64,000 bases of DNA from Actinokineospora fastidiosa (GTDB taxonomy: Bacteria > Actinomycetota > Actinomycetes > Mycobacteriales > Pseudonocardiaceae), in contig NZ_BMRB01000002.1 of the NCBI RefSeq assembly GCF_014648415.1, positions 703,260-767,259 on the forward strand. Direction: 5' to 3'. Position numbers and translations under genes: made by a program. Of the stretch, positions 1 to 8,507 are shown piece after piece. A model generated the notes under the pieces. That model saw only the letters and a program-made list of their open reading frames with translations. It searched no databases and was not told the DNA's origin. Within the stretch, counting starts at the first letter, position 1, and each line of letters opens with the position of its first letter.

Positions 1-222
1 ACCAGCGTGCTGCTGGTCGAGCAGAACGCGGTGATGGCGCTGTCCATCGCCGACCACGGCTATGTCCTGGAGGTCGGCTCGGTCGTGCGCGACGGCCCGG
101 CCGCCGACCTGCTCGCCGACGCCGACATCCGCGAGTTCTACCTCGGTGCCCCCGCCGACGGGGAGCGCCGCTCGTTCGCCGAGGTCAAGAGCTACCGGAG
201 GAAGAAGCGATGGAGCGCGTGA
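1..222 (+). CDS. livF: Liv-type ABC importer ATPase, C-terminal part (cut by window start)
   Basis: This is the C-terminal 73 codons of an ABC-transporter ATPase; the start lies before the window. The visible part opens with SVLLVEQNA, the form of the switch (H-loop) region characteristic of LivF proteins, where LivG proteins have LVEHDM instead, followed by SIADHGYVLEVG, also typical of LivF. It would energise import through the LivHM permease encoded downstream. Its stop lies 13 bases inside the following livG gene, so the two are translationally coupled. The C-terminus is extended by a basic tail (SYRRKKRWSA) not needed by the family. The family call is firm; the transported substrate is unknown. 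Confidence 0.9.
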   Translation, partial: TSVLLVEQNAVMALSIADHGYVLEVGSVVRDGPAADLLADADIREFYLGAPADGERRSFAEVKSYRRKKRWSA

Positions 223-1022
223 GCGCCCCGGCCCCCGCCGCCTCGGGGCAGGCGTCCGGGCCACTGCTGGCGGTGGCGGACCTGACGCTGCGCTTCGGCG
301 GCGTGACCGCGCTCGACGGCGTCGGCTTCACCGTCGCCCCGGGCGAGCTGCTGGCGGTGATCGGCCCGAACGGGGCGGGGAAGACCTCGGTGTTCAACTG
401 CCTCAACGGCGTCTACCGCCCGCAGCGGGGCACGATCGAGCTGGGCGGCCAGTCGCTGATCGGCAGGGCCCCCGCCGCGATCGCCGGACTGGGCGTCGCG
501 CGGACGTTCCAGAACCTCGGCCTGTTCCCCCAATTGTCCCTTGTGGACAACCTGATGCTGGGCCGCCATCACCTGATGCGGACCGGGTTCCTGGCCGGAA
601 TGGCGTGGTGGGGTCGGGCCAAGCGGGAGGAGATCGAGCACCGCGCTGCCGTGGAGGACGTCATCGAGCTGCTGGAGCTGGAGCCCTACCGCCGCACCCC
701 GGCCGGGCTGCTGCCGTACGGGGTGGCCAAGCGCGCCGAGCTGGGCCGCGCCCTGGCGATGGAGCCGCGCCTGCTGCTGCTCGACGAGCCGGTCGCCGGG
801 ATGAACGTCGAGGAGACCGAGGACATGGCCCGCTACCTGGTGCAGGCCCGCCGGGAGCTGGGCCTGGCGATGATCCTGGTCGAGCACGACATGCGCCTGG
901 TGATGGACCTGGCCGACCGGGTGGTGGCGCTGGACTTCGGCGTCGTCATCGCCGCGGGCACGCCCGACGAGGTCCGCGACGACCCGCGCGTCGTCGAGGC
1001 GTACCTGGGCTGTGGCGCGTGA
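210..1022 (+). CDS. livG: Liv-type ABC importer ATPase (LivG)
   Basis: 270-residue cytoplasmic ATPase of a branched-chain-amino-acid-type (HAAT) importer. Walker A GPNGAGKT lies at residues 52-59, the LivG-type signature LPYGVAKRAELGRAL near 170-185, Walker B LLLLDEP near 187-193 and the H-loop LVEHDM near 221-226, with the usual C-terminal VIAAGTPDEV. The start ATG at 210 follows a GGAGGAAG ribosome-binding site at 197-204 and overlaps the livF end. The acyl-CoA synthetase gene begins inside its stop codon (GTGA). Part of livF-livG-fadD-livH-livM-livK; the embedded fadD suggests the cargo is a carboxylic acid rather than an amino acid, which is inference. Confidence 0.93.
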   Translation: MERVSAPAPAASGQASGPLLAVADLTLRFGGVTALDGVGFTVAPGELLAVIGPNGAGKTSVFNCLNGVYRPQRGTIELGGQSLIGRAPAAIAGLGVARTFQNLGLFPQLSLVDNLMLGRHHLMRTGFLAGMAWWGRAKREEIEHRAAVEDVIELLELEPYRRTPAGLLPYGVAKRAELGRALAMEPRLLLLDEPVAGMNVEETEDMARYLVQARRELGLAMILVEHDMRLVMDLADRVVALDFGVVIAAGTPDEVRDDPRVVEAYLGCGA

Positions 1023-2794
1023 CGGCGGCGGACTCCCTGCCGGGCAGGCTCCTGCGGCTGGCGGCCGAGCGCCCGGACGACGTCGCCCTGCGCCACAAGC
1101 GCCGGGGTGTCTGGCGCGAGTGGACGTGGTCGGAGTACGCCGACTGGGTGGCCAGGACCGCCGAGGGACTGCGCCGCCTGGGCGTGCGCCCGGGCGACCG
1201 GATCGCGGTGCACGCGGAGAACCGTCCGGAGTGGGTGGTCGCCGACCTGGCCGCGCAGGGCATCGGCGCGCAGACGATGGGGGTCTACCCGACCTCGCCC
1301 CCCGCGGAGGTGGAGTACCTGCTGCGGCACTCGCGGGCCGTCCTGCTCATCGCCGAGGACGAGGAGCAGTACGACAAGGCGGTGGCCGTGCGCGACCGGC
1401 TGCCGCACCTGCGCCACATCGTCCTGATCGATCCCAAGGGCGTCCGCCTGTCCGACGGCGTGCTGACCTTCGCCGAGCTGGCCGCCGACGGCGAGCGCGC
1501 CGACTACGCCCGCGCCGTCGCCGCGCTGGACCCGGGGTCGACCGCGATCCTGGTCTACACCTCGGGCACCACGGGCCCGCCGAAGGGCGCGATGATCTCG
1601 CACGCGAACCTGGTGGCCGCCGGGACGGCGTTCATCGAGGCCCTGGGCGCGGCGCGGGACGACGAGGTCCTGAGCTACCTGCCGCTGTGCCACATCGCCG
1701 AGCGCCTGCTGACCGTCATCGACGGCGTGTGGGCGGGTCTGGTGGTCAACTTCGGCGAGGGCGGCGCGGCGTTCCGGCAGGACCTGCGCGAGGTGCAGCC
1801 GACGGTGTTCCTCGGCGTGCCCCGGGTGTGGGAGAAGCTGATGGCGGGCGTGGAGATCCGCATGGCCGACGCCACGCGGCTCAAGCGCGCGGTCTACCGC
1901 GCCTGCCTGAGACAGGGCCGCCGGATAGCGCCCCGCCGGATGGCCGACGCCACCACCGCCGCGGACAGGATCGTCCTGGCGCTGACCGAGGTGCTGGTGT
2001 TCCGGGCGCTGCGGGAGAAGCTGGGGATGGCGCGGGTGCGCGTGGCGATCAGCGGGGCCGCGCCCATCGCGCCGCAGGTCCTGGAGTTCCTGTGGGCCAT
2101 CGGCATCCCCGTGCGCGAGGGCTACGGCCAGACGGAGAACACCGCCATCTGCACGCTGACCCCGCCCGGCGACGTGCGTCTCGGCGCGGTGGGCCGCCCC
2201 CTGCCCGGGGTGGAGCTGCGGATCGCGCCCGACGGGGAGATCCTGACCCGCTCGGCGGGCGTGTTCCAGGGCTACCTCGACGACCCCGCCGCCACGGCCG
2301 CCGCGGTGGACCCCGACGGCTGGCTGCACACCGGCGACGTCGGCGAGCTGGACGACGGCTACCTGCGGATCACCGACCGCAAGAAGGACATCATCATCAC
2401 CGCGGGCGGCAAGAACGTCTCCCCGTCGGAGATCGAGAACCGGCTGAAGGTCTCCCCCTACGTCCGCGAGGCCGTGGTCGTCGGCGACCGCCGCAAGTAC
2501 CTGAGCGCCCTCATCGGGATCGAGCGGGACACCGTCGGCGACTGGGCCACCCGCAGGGGGATCGCCTACACCACCTACGCCGACCTCTCCGCCAAACCGG
2601 AGGTGCACGCGCTCATCCAGCAGGTGGTCGACGAGGTCAACGCGGAGCTGTCCCAGGTGGAGCGCGTCAAGCGCTTCACGACCATCACCCGCGAACTGGA
2701 CCACGAGGACGGCGACCTGACCGCCACCCAGAAGGTCAAGCGCGCGGCCATCACCGAGCGCTTCGCCGAGCGGATCGAGGCGATGTACCGGTGA
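1019..2794 (+). CDS. fadD: Long-chain acyl-CoA synthetase embedded in the Liv operon
   Basis: 591-residue ANL-superfamily enzyme of the FadD15/long-chain type, expected to activate a fatty or other carboxylic acid with ATP and CoA. The P-loop motif VYTSGTTGPPKGAM is near residues 179-192, GYGQTEN near 367, the hinge stretch with HTGDVGELDDGY then ITDRKKDIIITAGGKN near 437-463, and a C-terminal TQKVKR supplies the adenylation lysine region. GTG at 1019 overlaps the livG stop (GTGA); a longer upstream reading frame is only the out-of-frame shadow of livG. The next gene livH starts in its stop in the same manner. An acyl-CoA synthetase inside a Liv operon suggests uptake coupled to activation. 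Confidence 0.92.
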   Translation: MTAADSLPGRLLRLAAERPDDVALRHKRRGVWREWTWSEYADWVARTAEGLRRLGVRPGDRIAVHAENRPEWVVADLAAQGIGAQTMGVYPTSPPAEVEYLLRHSRAVLLIAEDEEQYDKAVAVRDRLPHLRHIVLIDPKGVRLSDGVLTFAELAADGERADYARAVAALDPGSTAILVYTSGTTGPPKGAMISHANLVAAGTAFIEALGAARDDEVLSYLPLCHIAERLLTVIDGVWAGLVVNFGEGGAAFRQDLREVQPTVFLGVPRVWEKLMAGVEIRMADATRLKRAVYRACLRQGRRIAPRRMADATTAADRIVLALTEVLVFRALREKLGMARVRVAISGAAPIAPQVLEFLWAIGIPVREGYGQTENTAICTLTPPGDVRLGAVGRPLPGVELRIAPDGEILTRSAGVFQGYLDDPAATAAAVDPDGWLHTGDVGELDDGYLRITDRKKDIIITAGGKNVSPSEIENRLKVSPYVREAVVVGDRRKYLSALIGIERDTVGDWATRRGIAYTTYADLSAKPEVHALIQQVVDEVNAELSQVERVKRFTTITRELDHEDGDLTATQKVKRAAITERFAERIEAMYR

Positions 2795-3687
2795 CCGCGC
2801 TGCTGCAGAACGTCTTCGCGGGCCTGTCCCTGGGCTGCACCTACGCCCTGGTGGCGCTCGGTTTCGTGGTCATCTACAAGGCCACGGGCGTCATCAACTT
2901 CGCCCAGGGCGGCCTGCTGGCCCTGGGCGCGTACCTCGGCTACACCTTCTCGACGAGCCTGGCCATGGCCTTCGCGGTCGCCGTGGTCCTGGCGTGCCTG
3001 GCCGCGGCGGTCGCGGGCGCGGCCGTCGAGCGGATCGTGCTGCGGCGCATGGTCGGGCAGCCGCCGTTCGCCGTCATCATGATCACCATCGGGCTGCTGT
3101 TCGTCATCGAGCCGGTCATCACCGCGATCTGGGGCTTCGAGAACCTCCAGGTCACCAACCCGTGGAACATCGACACCGTCACCGTGGGCGGGCTGGTGCT
3201 GGGCGTGCGGGACCTGTGGACGATCGGGCTGACGGCCGCGGCCGTGGTCGGCTTCTTCCTGTTCTTCCGCCACTCCGACTTCGGCCTGGCGATGCGCGCC
3301 ACCGCGTTCGACCCGGAGGCCGCGCTGGCGCAGGGGATCAGCGCGCGCCGGGTCTACGCGGTGTCCTGGGCGATCGCCGCCGCGCTGGCCGCGCTGGCCG
3401 GGATCACCCTCGCCGCGGGGCCGGGCGGGCTGTCGCCGTCGATCGGGTTCATCGCGCTGGCCGCGTTCCCGGCGATGATCCTCGGCGGCGTGGACTCCCC
3501 CACCGGCGCGGTGCTCGGCGGGCTGGTCATCGGCCTCGTCGAGGCGCTGACCCGCGGGTACCAGGACCACCTCTTCGCATGGGCGGGAGACAACGTGTCG
3601 GTGATCGTGCCCTACCTCATCATGATCCTGATCCTGCTGGTCAGACCGTACGGCCTGCTGGGCACCCGAGACGTCCGGCGGATCTGA
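2791..3687 (+). CDS. livH: Liv-type ABC importer permease LivH
   Basis: 298-residue inner-membrane permease of the LivH family. The N-terminus (LLQNVFAGLSLGCTYALVALG) and the following VINFAQGGLLALGAY are family hallmarks, with hydrophobic segments spread over the length and the C-terminal RPYGLLG typical of LivH. It pairs with LivM to form the membrane channel. The GTG start at 2791 overlaps the fadD stop (GTGA), and its own stop overlaps the livM ATG (TGATG), so the run is one transcription unit. Confidence 0.92.
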   Translation: MTALLQNVFAGLSLGCTYALVALGFVVIYKATGVINFAQGGLLALGAYLGYTFSTSLAMAFAVAVVLACLAAAVAGAAVERIVLRRMVGQPPFAVIMITIGLLFVIEPVITAIWGFENLQVTNPWNIDTVTVGGLVLGVRDLWTIGLTAAAVVGFFLFFRHSDFGLAMRATAFDPEAALAQGISARRVYAVSWAIAAALAALAGITLAAGPGGLSPSIGFIALAAFPAMILGGVDSPTGAVLGGLVIGLVEALTRGYQDHLFAWAGDNVSVIVPYLIMILILLVRPYGLLGTRDVRRI

Positions 3688-4784
3688 TGGCCCGCCCGCA
3701 CCGCAACCTGGTCCGCGACCACGGGCAGGACCTGCGCCTGTTCGGCACCCCGGCCGCCCGCACCGGCCTGGTCGCGATGCTCGCGGTGTTCGCCGTGCTC
3801 CCGACGGTCGTCCGCGAGGACTTCTGGCTGTCCGTCCTCATCTACGTGGGCATCACCGCGATCGGCGCGATCGGTCTCAACCTGCTCACCGGTTACTGCG
3901 GCCAGGTCTCGCTGGGCCACGCGTTCTTCATCGGCGCGGGCGCCTACTGCACCGCGATCGCGGGCGGCACGCTCGGCCTGCCGCTCCCGCTGTGGCTGGC
4001 CGCGGCCGCCATGGTCGGCGCGGCGCTGGGCGGGCTGATCGGCCCGTTCACCCTGCGCCTGCGCGGCCACTACCTGGCGATCGTCACCCTGGGCCTGGTC
4101 TTCGTCGGCGAGCACCTGTGGCGCAACCTGCGCCCGGTGACCGGCGGAAACTCCGGCACGTCGGTCACGGCCTCGACCGCACTGGGGCCGGTTGACCTGT
4201 CGCGGATCGAGGTCGCTGGCGAGGTCTACTCCCGCAACCAGGGCTGGTTCTGGCTGGTCTGGGCGCTGGTCGGCCTGACCGCCCTGCTGGCCAAGAACCT
4301 CGTGCGCACGCGCCCGGGCCGGGCGCTGCAGGCCATCCGCGACCGCGACCAGGCAGCGGAGGTCATCGGGGTCCGCGCGGGCCGGTACAAGATCGCCGCC
4401 TTCATGGTCTCCAGCGCGATCGCGGCGGTCGCGGGCGCGCTGTTCGGGGCGTACCAGCAGTTCGTCAGCCCGGACGAGTGGAACCTGCTGCTGTCGATCC
4501 AGTACATCGCGATCGTCATCGTCGGTGGGCTGGGCACGATCTTCGGCGCGGTGCTCGGCGCGATCTTCGTCGGGGCGCTGCCCGCGCTCATCGACCGCTA
4601 CAGCGACGTCATCCCGGGCGTGCAGACCTCCGTCGGCGGGGACGGGTTCATCAGCGTGTTCGCCCTCAACCAGGCGATCTTCGGCGTGCTCATCGTGGTG
4701 TTCCTGGTGGTCGAGCCCCGCGGGCTGGCGGGGATCTGGCTGCGGATCAAGACGTATTTCCGGACCTGGCCGTTCTCGTACTAG
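3687..4784 (+). CDS. livM: Liv-type ABC importer permease LivM
   Basis: 365-residue permease of the LivM family, partner of LivH. It has the conserved NLLTGYCGQVSLGHAFFIGAGAY-type segment near residues 66-90, LRLRGHYLAIVTLG near 118-131, the RDRDQAAEVIGV loop that contacts the ATPases, and ends PRGLAGIW. ATG at 3687 overlaps the livH stop. The protein carries a hydrophilic N-terminal stretch of about 30 residues before the first membrane segment. Only 12 bases separate it from the binding-protein gene. Confidence 0.92.
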   Translation: MARPHRNLVRDHGQDLRLFGTPAARTGLVAMLAVFAVLPTVVREDFWLSVLIYVGITAIGAIGLNLLTGYCGQVSLGHAFFIGAGAYCTAIAGGTLGLPLPLWLAAAAMVGAALGGLIGPFTLRLRGHYLAIVTLGLVFVGEHLWRNLRPVTGGNSGTSVTASTALGPVDLSRIEVAGEVYSRNQGWFWLVWALVGLTALLAKNLVRTRPGRALQAIRDRDQAAEVIGVRAGRYKIAAFMVSSAIAAVAGALFGAYQQFVSPDEWNLLLSIQYIAIVIVGGLGTIFGAVLGAIFVGALPALIDRYSDVIPGVQTSVGGDGFISVFALNQAIFGVLIVVFLVVEPRGLAGIWLRIKTYFRTWPFSY

Positions 4785-4796
4785 GAGGCCGAGAGA

Positions 4797-6071
4797 ATGA
4801 ACCGAGCGGCACTCACCGCGGCGCTGGCCGCACTGGCCCTGACCGCGTCCTGCGGCGGCGCGGGCGGAGACGGCGGGAACGCCGGGGCGGGCGCGGCGGG
4901 CGCGCCCGCCGCGGTCCCCGGCTTCGACGGCACGACCATCCGCCTCGGCGTGCTCTCGCCGCTGTCCGGGCCGGTCGCGGTCATCGGGCAGCCGCTGACC
5001 ACCGGGAACAAGGTCTGGTTCGACCAGGTCAACGCCGACGGCGGCATCGCGGGCAAGTACAAGGTGGAGCTGGTGCAGGAGGACACCCAGTACCAGCCGG
5101 ACGTGACGGTCCAGCAGTACAACAAGATCAAGGGCGAGGTCGCGGCGTTCACCCAGGTGCTGGGCACGCCGTCCACCCTGGCCGTGCTGCCGCTGCTGCG
5201 CGCGGACCGGATCGTCGCCGCGCCCGCGTCGCTGGACGCGCTGTGGGTGCGCGAGGAGAACCTGCTGCCGGTCGGCGCGCCGTATCAGATCCAGGCCATC
5301 AACGTGATGGAGCACTACCTGTCGGACGGTGGCGGCTCACCGCAGTCGGTGGTGTGCACGATGATCCAGGACGACGTCTACGGCGAGGCCGGGCAGGCGG
5401 GCATCGACTTCGCCGCCGAGCGCATGGGCTTCGCGGTGGCCAACACCCAGCGGTTCAAGGCGGGCACGGAGAACTACGCCGGCCAGATCCAGGCCCTGGC
5501 GGGCGAGGGCTGCCAGATGGTGTTCCTGGTGGCGACCCCGACCGACGCGGGCAAGATCTGGGGCACTGCCGCGCAGGCCCGGTTCGCGCCGCGCTGGTAC
5601 GGGCAGTCGCCGTCGTGGGTCGGGGCGCTCGCGCAGTCGCCGCTGGCGCCGTATCTGCAGGCCAACGTGCTACTCGCGGCCGAGGGCACCGAGTGGGGCG
5701 ACACCGAGGTGCCCGGGATGCAGGACATGGTGTCGCGGATGGAGCGGTTCGCGCCGCAGCAGCAGCCGGACTACTACTTCGCCTTCGGCTACAACCAGGC
5801 CCGCGCCATGACCGCGCTGCTGGAGAAGGCCGTCGAACGCGGCGACCTGTCCCGTGACGGCCTGCTGGCCGCGTCCCGCGAGTTGGGCGCCGTGGCGTTC
5901 GACGGCCTCTCCGGGGAGTACCGGTACGGCCCGGCGGAGAGCCGCAACCCGCCGCGCAGCACGACGATCTTCCGCGTCGACCCGGCGAAGCCGTTCGGCC
6001 TGGCGACCGTCAAGTACAACATCACCTCCCCCGCGGCCAGCGCCTACGAGTTCGTGAAGGCCGACATCTAG
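4797..6071 (+). CDS. Liv-type substrate-binding lipoprotein
   Basis: 424-residue periplasmic-type binding protein (type I fold, Peripla_BP_6). The signal peptide ends in LTASC with Cys19 as the likely lipidated residue, followed by a Gly/Ala linker; the mature protein starts near TIRLGVLSPLSGP, the classic LivK opening, and contains VNADGGIAGKYKVELV near residues 77-93. An AGGAGG ribosome-binding site lies 8 bases before ATG 4797. It closes the first Liv operon. Several Trp/Tyr residues (for instance WYGQSPSWVG) could line a pocket for a hydrophobic ligand, but the ligand cannot be told from sequence. Confidence 0.9.
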   Translation: MNRAALTAALAALALTASCGGAGGDGGNAGAGAAGAPAAVPGFDGTTIRLGVLSPLSGPVAVIGQPLTTGNKVWFDQVNADGGIAGKYKVELVQEDTQYQPDVTVQQYNKIKGEVAAFTQVLGTPSTLAVLPLLRADRIVAAPASLDALWVREENLLPVGAPYQIQAINVMEHYLSDGGGSPQSVVCTMIQDDVYGEAGQAGIDFAAERMGFAVANTQRFKAGTENYAGQIQALAGEGCQMVFLVATPTDAGKIWGTAAQARFAPRWYGQSPSWVGALAQSPLAPYLQANVLLAAEGTEWGDTEVPGMQDMVSRMERFAPQQQPDYYFAFGYNQARAMTALLEKAVERGDLSRDGLLAASRELGAVAFDGLSGEYRYGPAESRNPPRSTTIFRVDPAKPFGLATVKYNITSPAASAYEFVKADI

Positions 6072-6089
6072 GGAACGCCGGACTCGGTC

Positions 6090-6105
6090 TTCACGTTGAC
6101 GTGAA
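6090..6105. promoter_or_regulatory. Perfect 16-bp palindrome at the merR start
   Basis: TTCACGT-TG-ACGTGAA is a perfect inverted repeat with 7-bp arms ending one base before ATG 6107. It overlaps an alternative GTG start at 6101. A dyad in this place fits an autoregulatory operator for the MerR protein encoded immediately after it; this is inference from position and symmetry. Confidence 0.5.
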
Positions 6106-6106
6106 C

Positions 6107-6520
6107 ATGACGATCGGAGAGCTGGCGGCGCGGTTCGGGCTGGCCACCCACGTGCTGCGGCACTGGGAGGAGATGGGCCTGCTGTCCCCGGCCCGCCGCG
6201 CCAACGGCAGGCGCGTCTACGACGAGAGCCACGTGACGACGGTGGCGGTCATCCGCATCGGCAAGGACAGCGGGCTGTCGCTGGAGCAGATCCGGACCCT
6301 GCTGGCGCGGCCGGGCTCGCGCCGCGCGGTGCTCGACGAGCACCGCGCGGCGCTGCGGGCCAGGATCGCGGCGCTGCGGGCGTCGCTGGAACTGCTCGAC
6401 CACGCCGCCGAGTGCCCGGCGGAGGACTTCCGCACCTGCCCGGACTTCACCGCGAAGGTCGACGCCTACGTCAGCTCGCCGCCAGCCGGGCGAACGCCAG
6501 CCGCACCGGCGTTCGGGTGA
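6107..6520 (+). CDS. MerR-family transcriptional regulator
   Basis: 137-residue DNA-binding regulator. The N-terminal MTIGELAARFGLATHVLRHW is the MerR winged helix-turn-helix with wing residues ANGRRVYDESH, followed by a coiled-coil dimerisation helix and a short effector part with two cysteines (ECPAEDFRTCPDF) that could bind metal or sense redox state. ATG 6107 is preferred to GTG 6101 because the latter lies inside a 16-bp palindrome. It is 29 bases downstream of the binding-protein gene, and its 3' end overlaps the convergent methyltransferase gene by 50 bases. Effector unknown. Confidence 0.85.
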   Translation: MTIGELAARFGLATHVLRHWEEMGLLSPARRANGRRVYDESHVTTVAVIRIGKDSGLSLEQIRTLLARPGSRRAVLDEHRAALRARIAALRASLELLDHAAECPAEDFRTCPDFTAKVDAYVSSPPAGRTPAAPAFG

Positions 6521-6995
6521 CCTGCCCGAACTCCGCGCGCATGGCGGCGGCCGCCGCGCCCATCCTGACGAAGCGGAAGTCGTAGGCGAGCAGCCGCCCG
6601 CCCGGGCGCAGCACCCGGCGGGCCTCGGCGGCGGCCTTGGCGTGGTCGACCCAGTGGTGCAGCGACAGCGACGACACCAGCAGGTCGACCGACGCGTCCG
6701 GGAACGGCAGGTCCTCGGCGGACCCGGTGGCGAAGGACAGCCGCTCGGCCAGGCCCTCGGCGTCGGCCGCCGCCCGGGCGATGGCGACCATGTCCGGCGA
6801 CGGGTCGACGCCGTGCAGGACGCCGCCGGTCCCCGTCATGCGGTGCAGCAGCAGGCCGGGCCCGGTGCCCACGTCGACGACGACGGCGCCGGGCCGGACG
6901 GGGATGTCTGCGGCGATCAGCCGGTACACCCCGCGCAGCATCCCGGTCGCGCGGCGGTGGTAGGTCTCGCTGGCGGTCTTGCCCCAGACGGTCAT
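6471..6995 (-). CDS. Class I SAM-dependent methyltransferase
   Basis: 174-residue Methyltransf_11-type enzyme. The SAM-binding motif VVDVGTGPGLLL lies at residues 39-50, the acidic post-I region GVDPSPDMVAIAR follows, then DLLVSSLSLHHWVDH and RRVLRPGGRLLAYD, all usual for the family. ATG at 6995 is chosen because an AAGGGAGA ribosome-binding site precedes it; a longer frame to 7058 has no such site and reads into the GNAT gene end. It is downstream of the GNAT gene on the same strand (43-base gap) and overlaps merR tail to tail. Substrate unknown. Confidence 0.85.
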   Translation of the reverse strand: MTVWGKTASETYHRRATGMLRGVYRLIAADIPVRPGAVVVDVGTGPGLLLHRMTGTGGVLHGVDPSPDMVAIARAAADAEGLAERLSFATGSAEDLPFPDASVDLLVSSLSLHHWVDHAKAAAEARRVLRPGGRLLAYDFRFVRMGAAAAAMRAEFGQVTRTPVRLAFARLAAS

Positions 6996-7038
6996 CGGTG
7001 GTCTCCCTTTCCTGTGGGTCGACCACCACCGTGCTTCT

Positions 7039-7581
7039 TCAGGTCGACATGAAGTCAAGCGTCATCGACACGCCCGCGAGCGCGACGCCGTCCGGCATCG
7101 GGATGGCGGTGCGCTCCACCTCGCGGAACCCGTACGCCCGGTACAGCGGCACGCCGGGCAGGGTGGCCATGAGCACGAACGACCGGAAGCCCTCCGCCCG
7201 CGCCGCCGCCACGCACGCGTCGAGGATCGCCCGCGCCAGCCCGCGGCGGGTCCAGTCGCGGTGCACGAACATCGCCCGCACCCGCGCGGGCTCGGTCGCC
7301 GGGTCGAGCACCCGGTCGTCCCCCGGCTGCGCCCCGGACCCGGTGTAGACCTTCCCGCGCTTGCTCCACCCGCCACACGCCACGACCCGCCCGTCGACCT
7401 CGTGGACGAAGTACGTGCCGTCCCCGATGAGCACGGTGTCCGGCTCGGTCAGGTACACCGCCGCACTCGCCGTCTCCCGCTCGTCGTGGAACCGGGGAAA
7501 CAACTCCTCCACCGACCCCCGCATCAACTCGGCGATCCGCGGAACGTCATCAAGGCGCGCTTTGCGCAGTTCGGGAACCAC
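7039..7581 (-). CDS. GNAT-family N-acetyltransferase
   Basis: 180-residue acetyltransferase with the GNAT fold: N-terminal RKARLDDVPRIAELM, the strand FVHEVDGRVVACGG, the acetyl-CoA-binding loop in HRDWTRRGLARAIL (Q/R-x-x-G-x-A type) and the C-terminal LYRAYGFREVER. The start is GTG 7581 (VVPELRKARL); no in-frame ATG lies nearby upstream. It sits between the spermidine-synthase-like gene and the methyltransferase, all leftward. Acceptor substrate is not predictable. Confidence 0.85.
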   Translation of the reverse strand: MVPELRKARLDDVPRIAELMRGSVEELFPRFHDERETASAAVYLTEPDTVLIGDGTYFVHEVDGRVVACGGWSKRGKVYTGSGAQPGDDRVLDPATEPARVRAMFVHRDWTRRGLARAILDACVAAARAEGFRSFVLMATLPGVPLYRAYGFREVERTAIPMPDGVALAGVSMTLDFMST

Positions 7582-7622
7582 GCGGCGACGATATCCATGC
7601 GGCCTGCGGCGCCGCGCGGGGA

Positions 7623-8465
7623 TTACGCCCGGCCGAGCAGTCCCCACGGCGGTGTCGGCGACGGCATGGTGTCGCCGTCGGCGAGGGGGCGGGCGTCGCC
7701 GGTGAACTCGGGGATGTGGTCGCCTGCCAGGCAGCGGGCCGGGAACGGGGCGGCGGCGGCGCGGGCGGCGACGCCGGGGGTCGGGAGCGGGGTCGCCGAC
7801 GCGGCGAAGGCCAGGTTGCCGTAGCGGCGGCCGCGCAGGACGCCGGGCTCGGCCAGCAGCAGGACGTGCTCGAACACCGCCGACAGGGTGGCCGCGACGC
7901 GCCTGCCGAACATCAGGCCGGGGCCGTCGGAGACGTTCAGCAGGTACATCCCGGTCGCGGTCAGCACGCGGGCCACGGCGCGGGTGAACTCGATCGTGGC
8001 CAGGCCGCCGGGCACGGACGCGCGCTCGAAGGCGTCCAGCACGACGAGGTCGGCGACGTCGTCGGCCAGGCCCTCGACGTACTCGCGCCCGTCGCCCACC
8101 GTGATCCGCACGCCGGGGATGTCCAGGCCGAGGTGCTCGCTCACGAACTCGACCAGCTCGCCGTCGGCGTCCACGACGCGCTGGGCGGAGCCGGGGCGGG
8201 TGGCGGCGAGGTAGCGCGGCAGGGTGCACGCCCCGCCGCCGATGTGGACCGCGGCCAGCGGCGCGGACGGCGGCGCGGCCAGGTCGACGACGTCGCCGAG
8301 CCTGCGCACGTAGTCGAACTCCAGGTGCCCGGGATCGTGGAGATCCACATAGGACTGGGCGACGCCGTCGACGGTGAGCAGCCAGCCGCCGGGGTGGTCG
8401 AGGTCGGCGAGCAGTTCCGCGGCGCCGAAGCGCACGCGCGCCCGCCCTGGCCGTGCCTCGCCCAT
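7623..8465 (-). CDS. Spermidine-synthase-like SAM-fold protein
   Basis: 280-residue protein of the spermidine synthase superfamily. The nucleotide-binding motif VHIGGGACTLPRYL is at residues 73-86, the following acidic strand is VVDADGELVEF, and VGDGREYVEGL then DLVVLDAFER match the superfamily order. The polyamine-site residues of true aminopropyltransferases are not evident, so it may be one of the many spermidine-synthase-like methyltransferase-fold proteins of actinobacteria with other roles. ATG 8465 starts in a short spacer after the PucR-type gene; the downstream GNAT gene follows after 41 bases. Confidence 0.75.
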   Translation of the reverse strand: MGEARPGRARVRFGAAELLADLDHPGGWLLTVDGVAQSYVDLHDPGHLEFDYVRRLGDVVDLAAPPSAPLAAVHIGGGACTLPRYLAATRPGSAQRVVDADGELVEFVSEHLGLDIPGVRITVGDGREYVEGLADDVADLVVLDAFERASVPGGLATIEFTRAVARVLTATGMYLLNVSDGPGLMFGRRVAATLSAVFEHVLLLAEPGVLRGRRYGNLAFAASATPLPTPGVAARAAAAPFPARCLAGDHIPEFTGDARPLADGDTMPSPTPPWGLLGRA

Positions 8466-8507
8466 GCCGCCCCCCGTTGTCCGCCGCCGACGGAGGGTAG
8501 CCCAGAA

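Noticed and set aside
62-1018. N-terminal extension of the first acyl-CoA synthetase frame
   Set aside because: The added residues are the out-of-frame reading of livG; the GTGA overlap at 1019 gives a normal family N-terminus.
192-5315. Very long leftward frames opposite the first Liv operon
   Set aside because: Their translations are Arg/Gly/His-rich low-complexity strings and they mirror strongly supported genes; typical of high-GC antisense frames.
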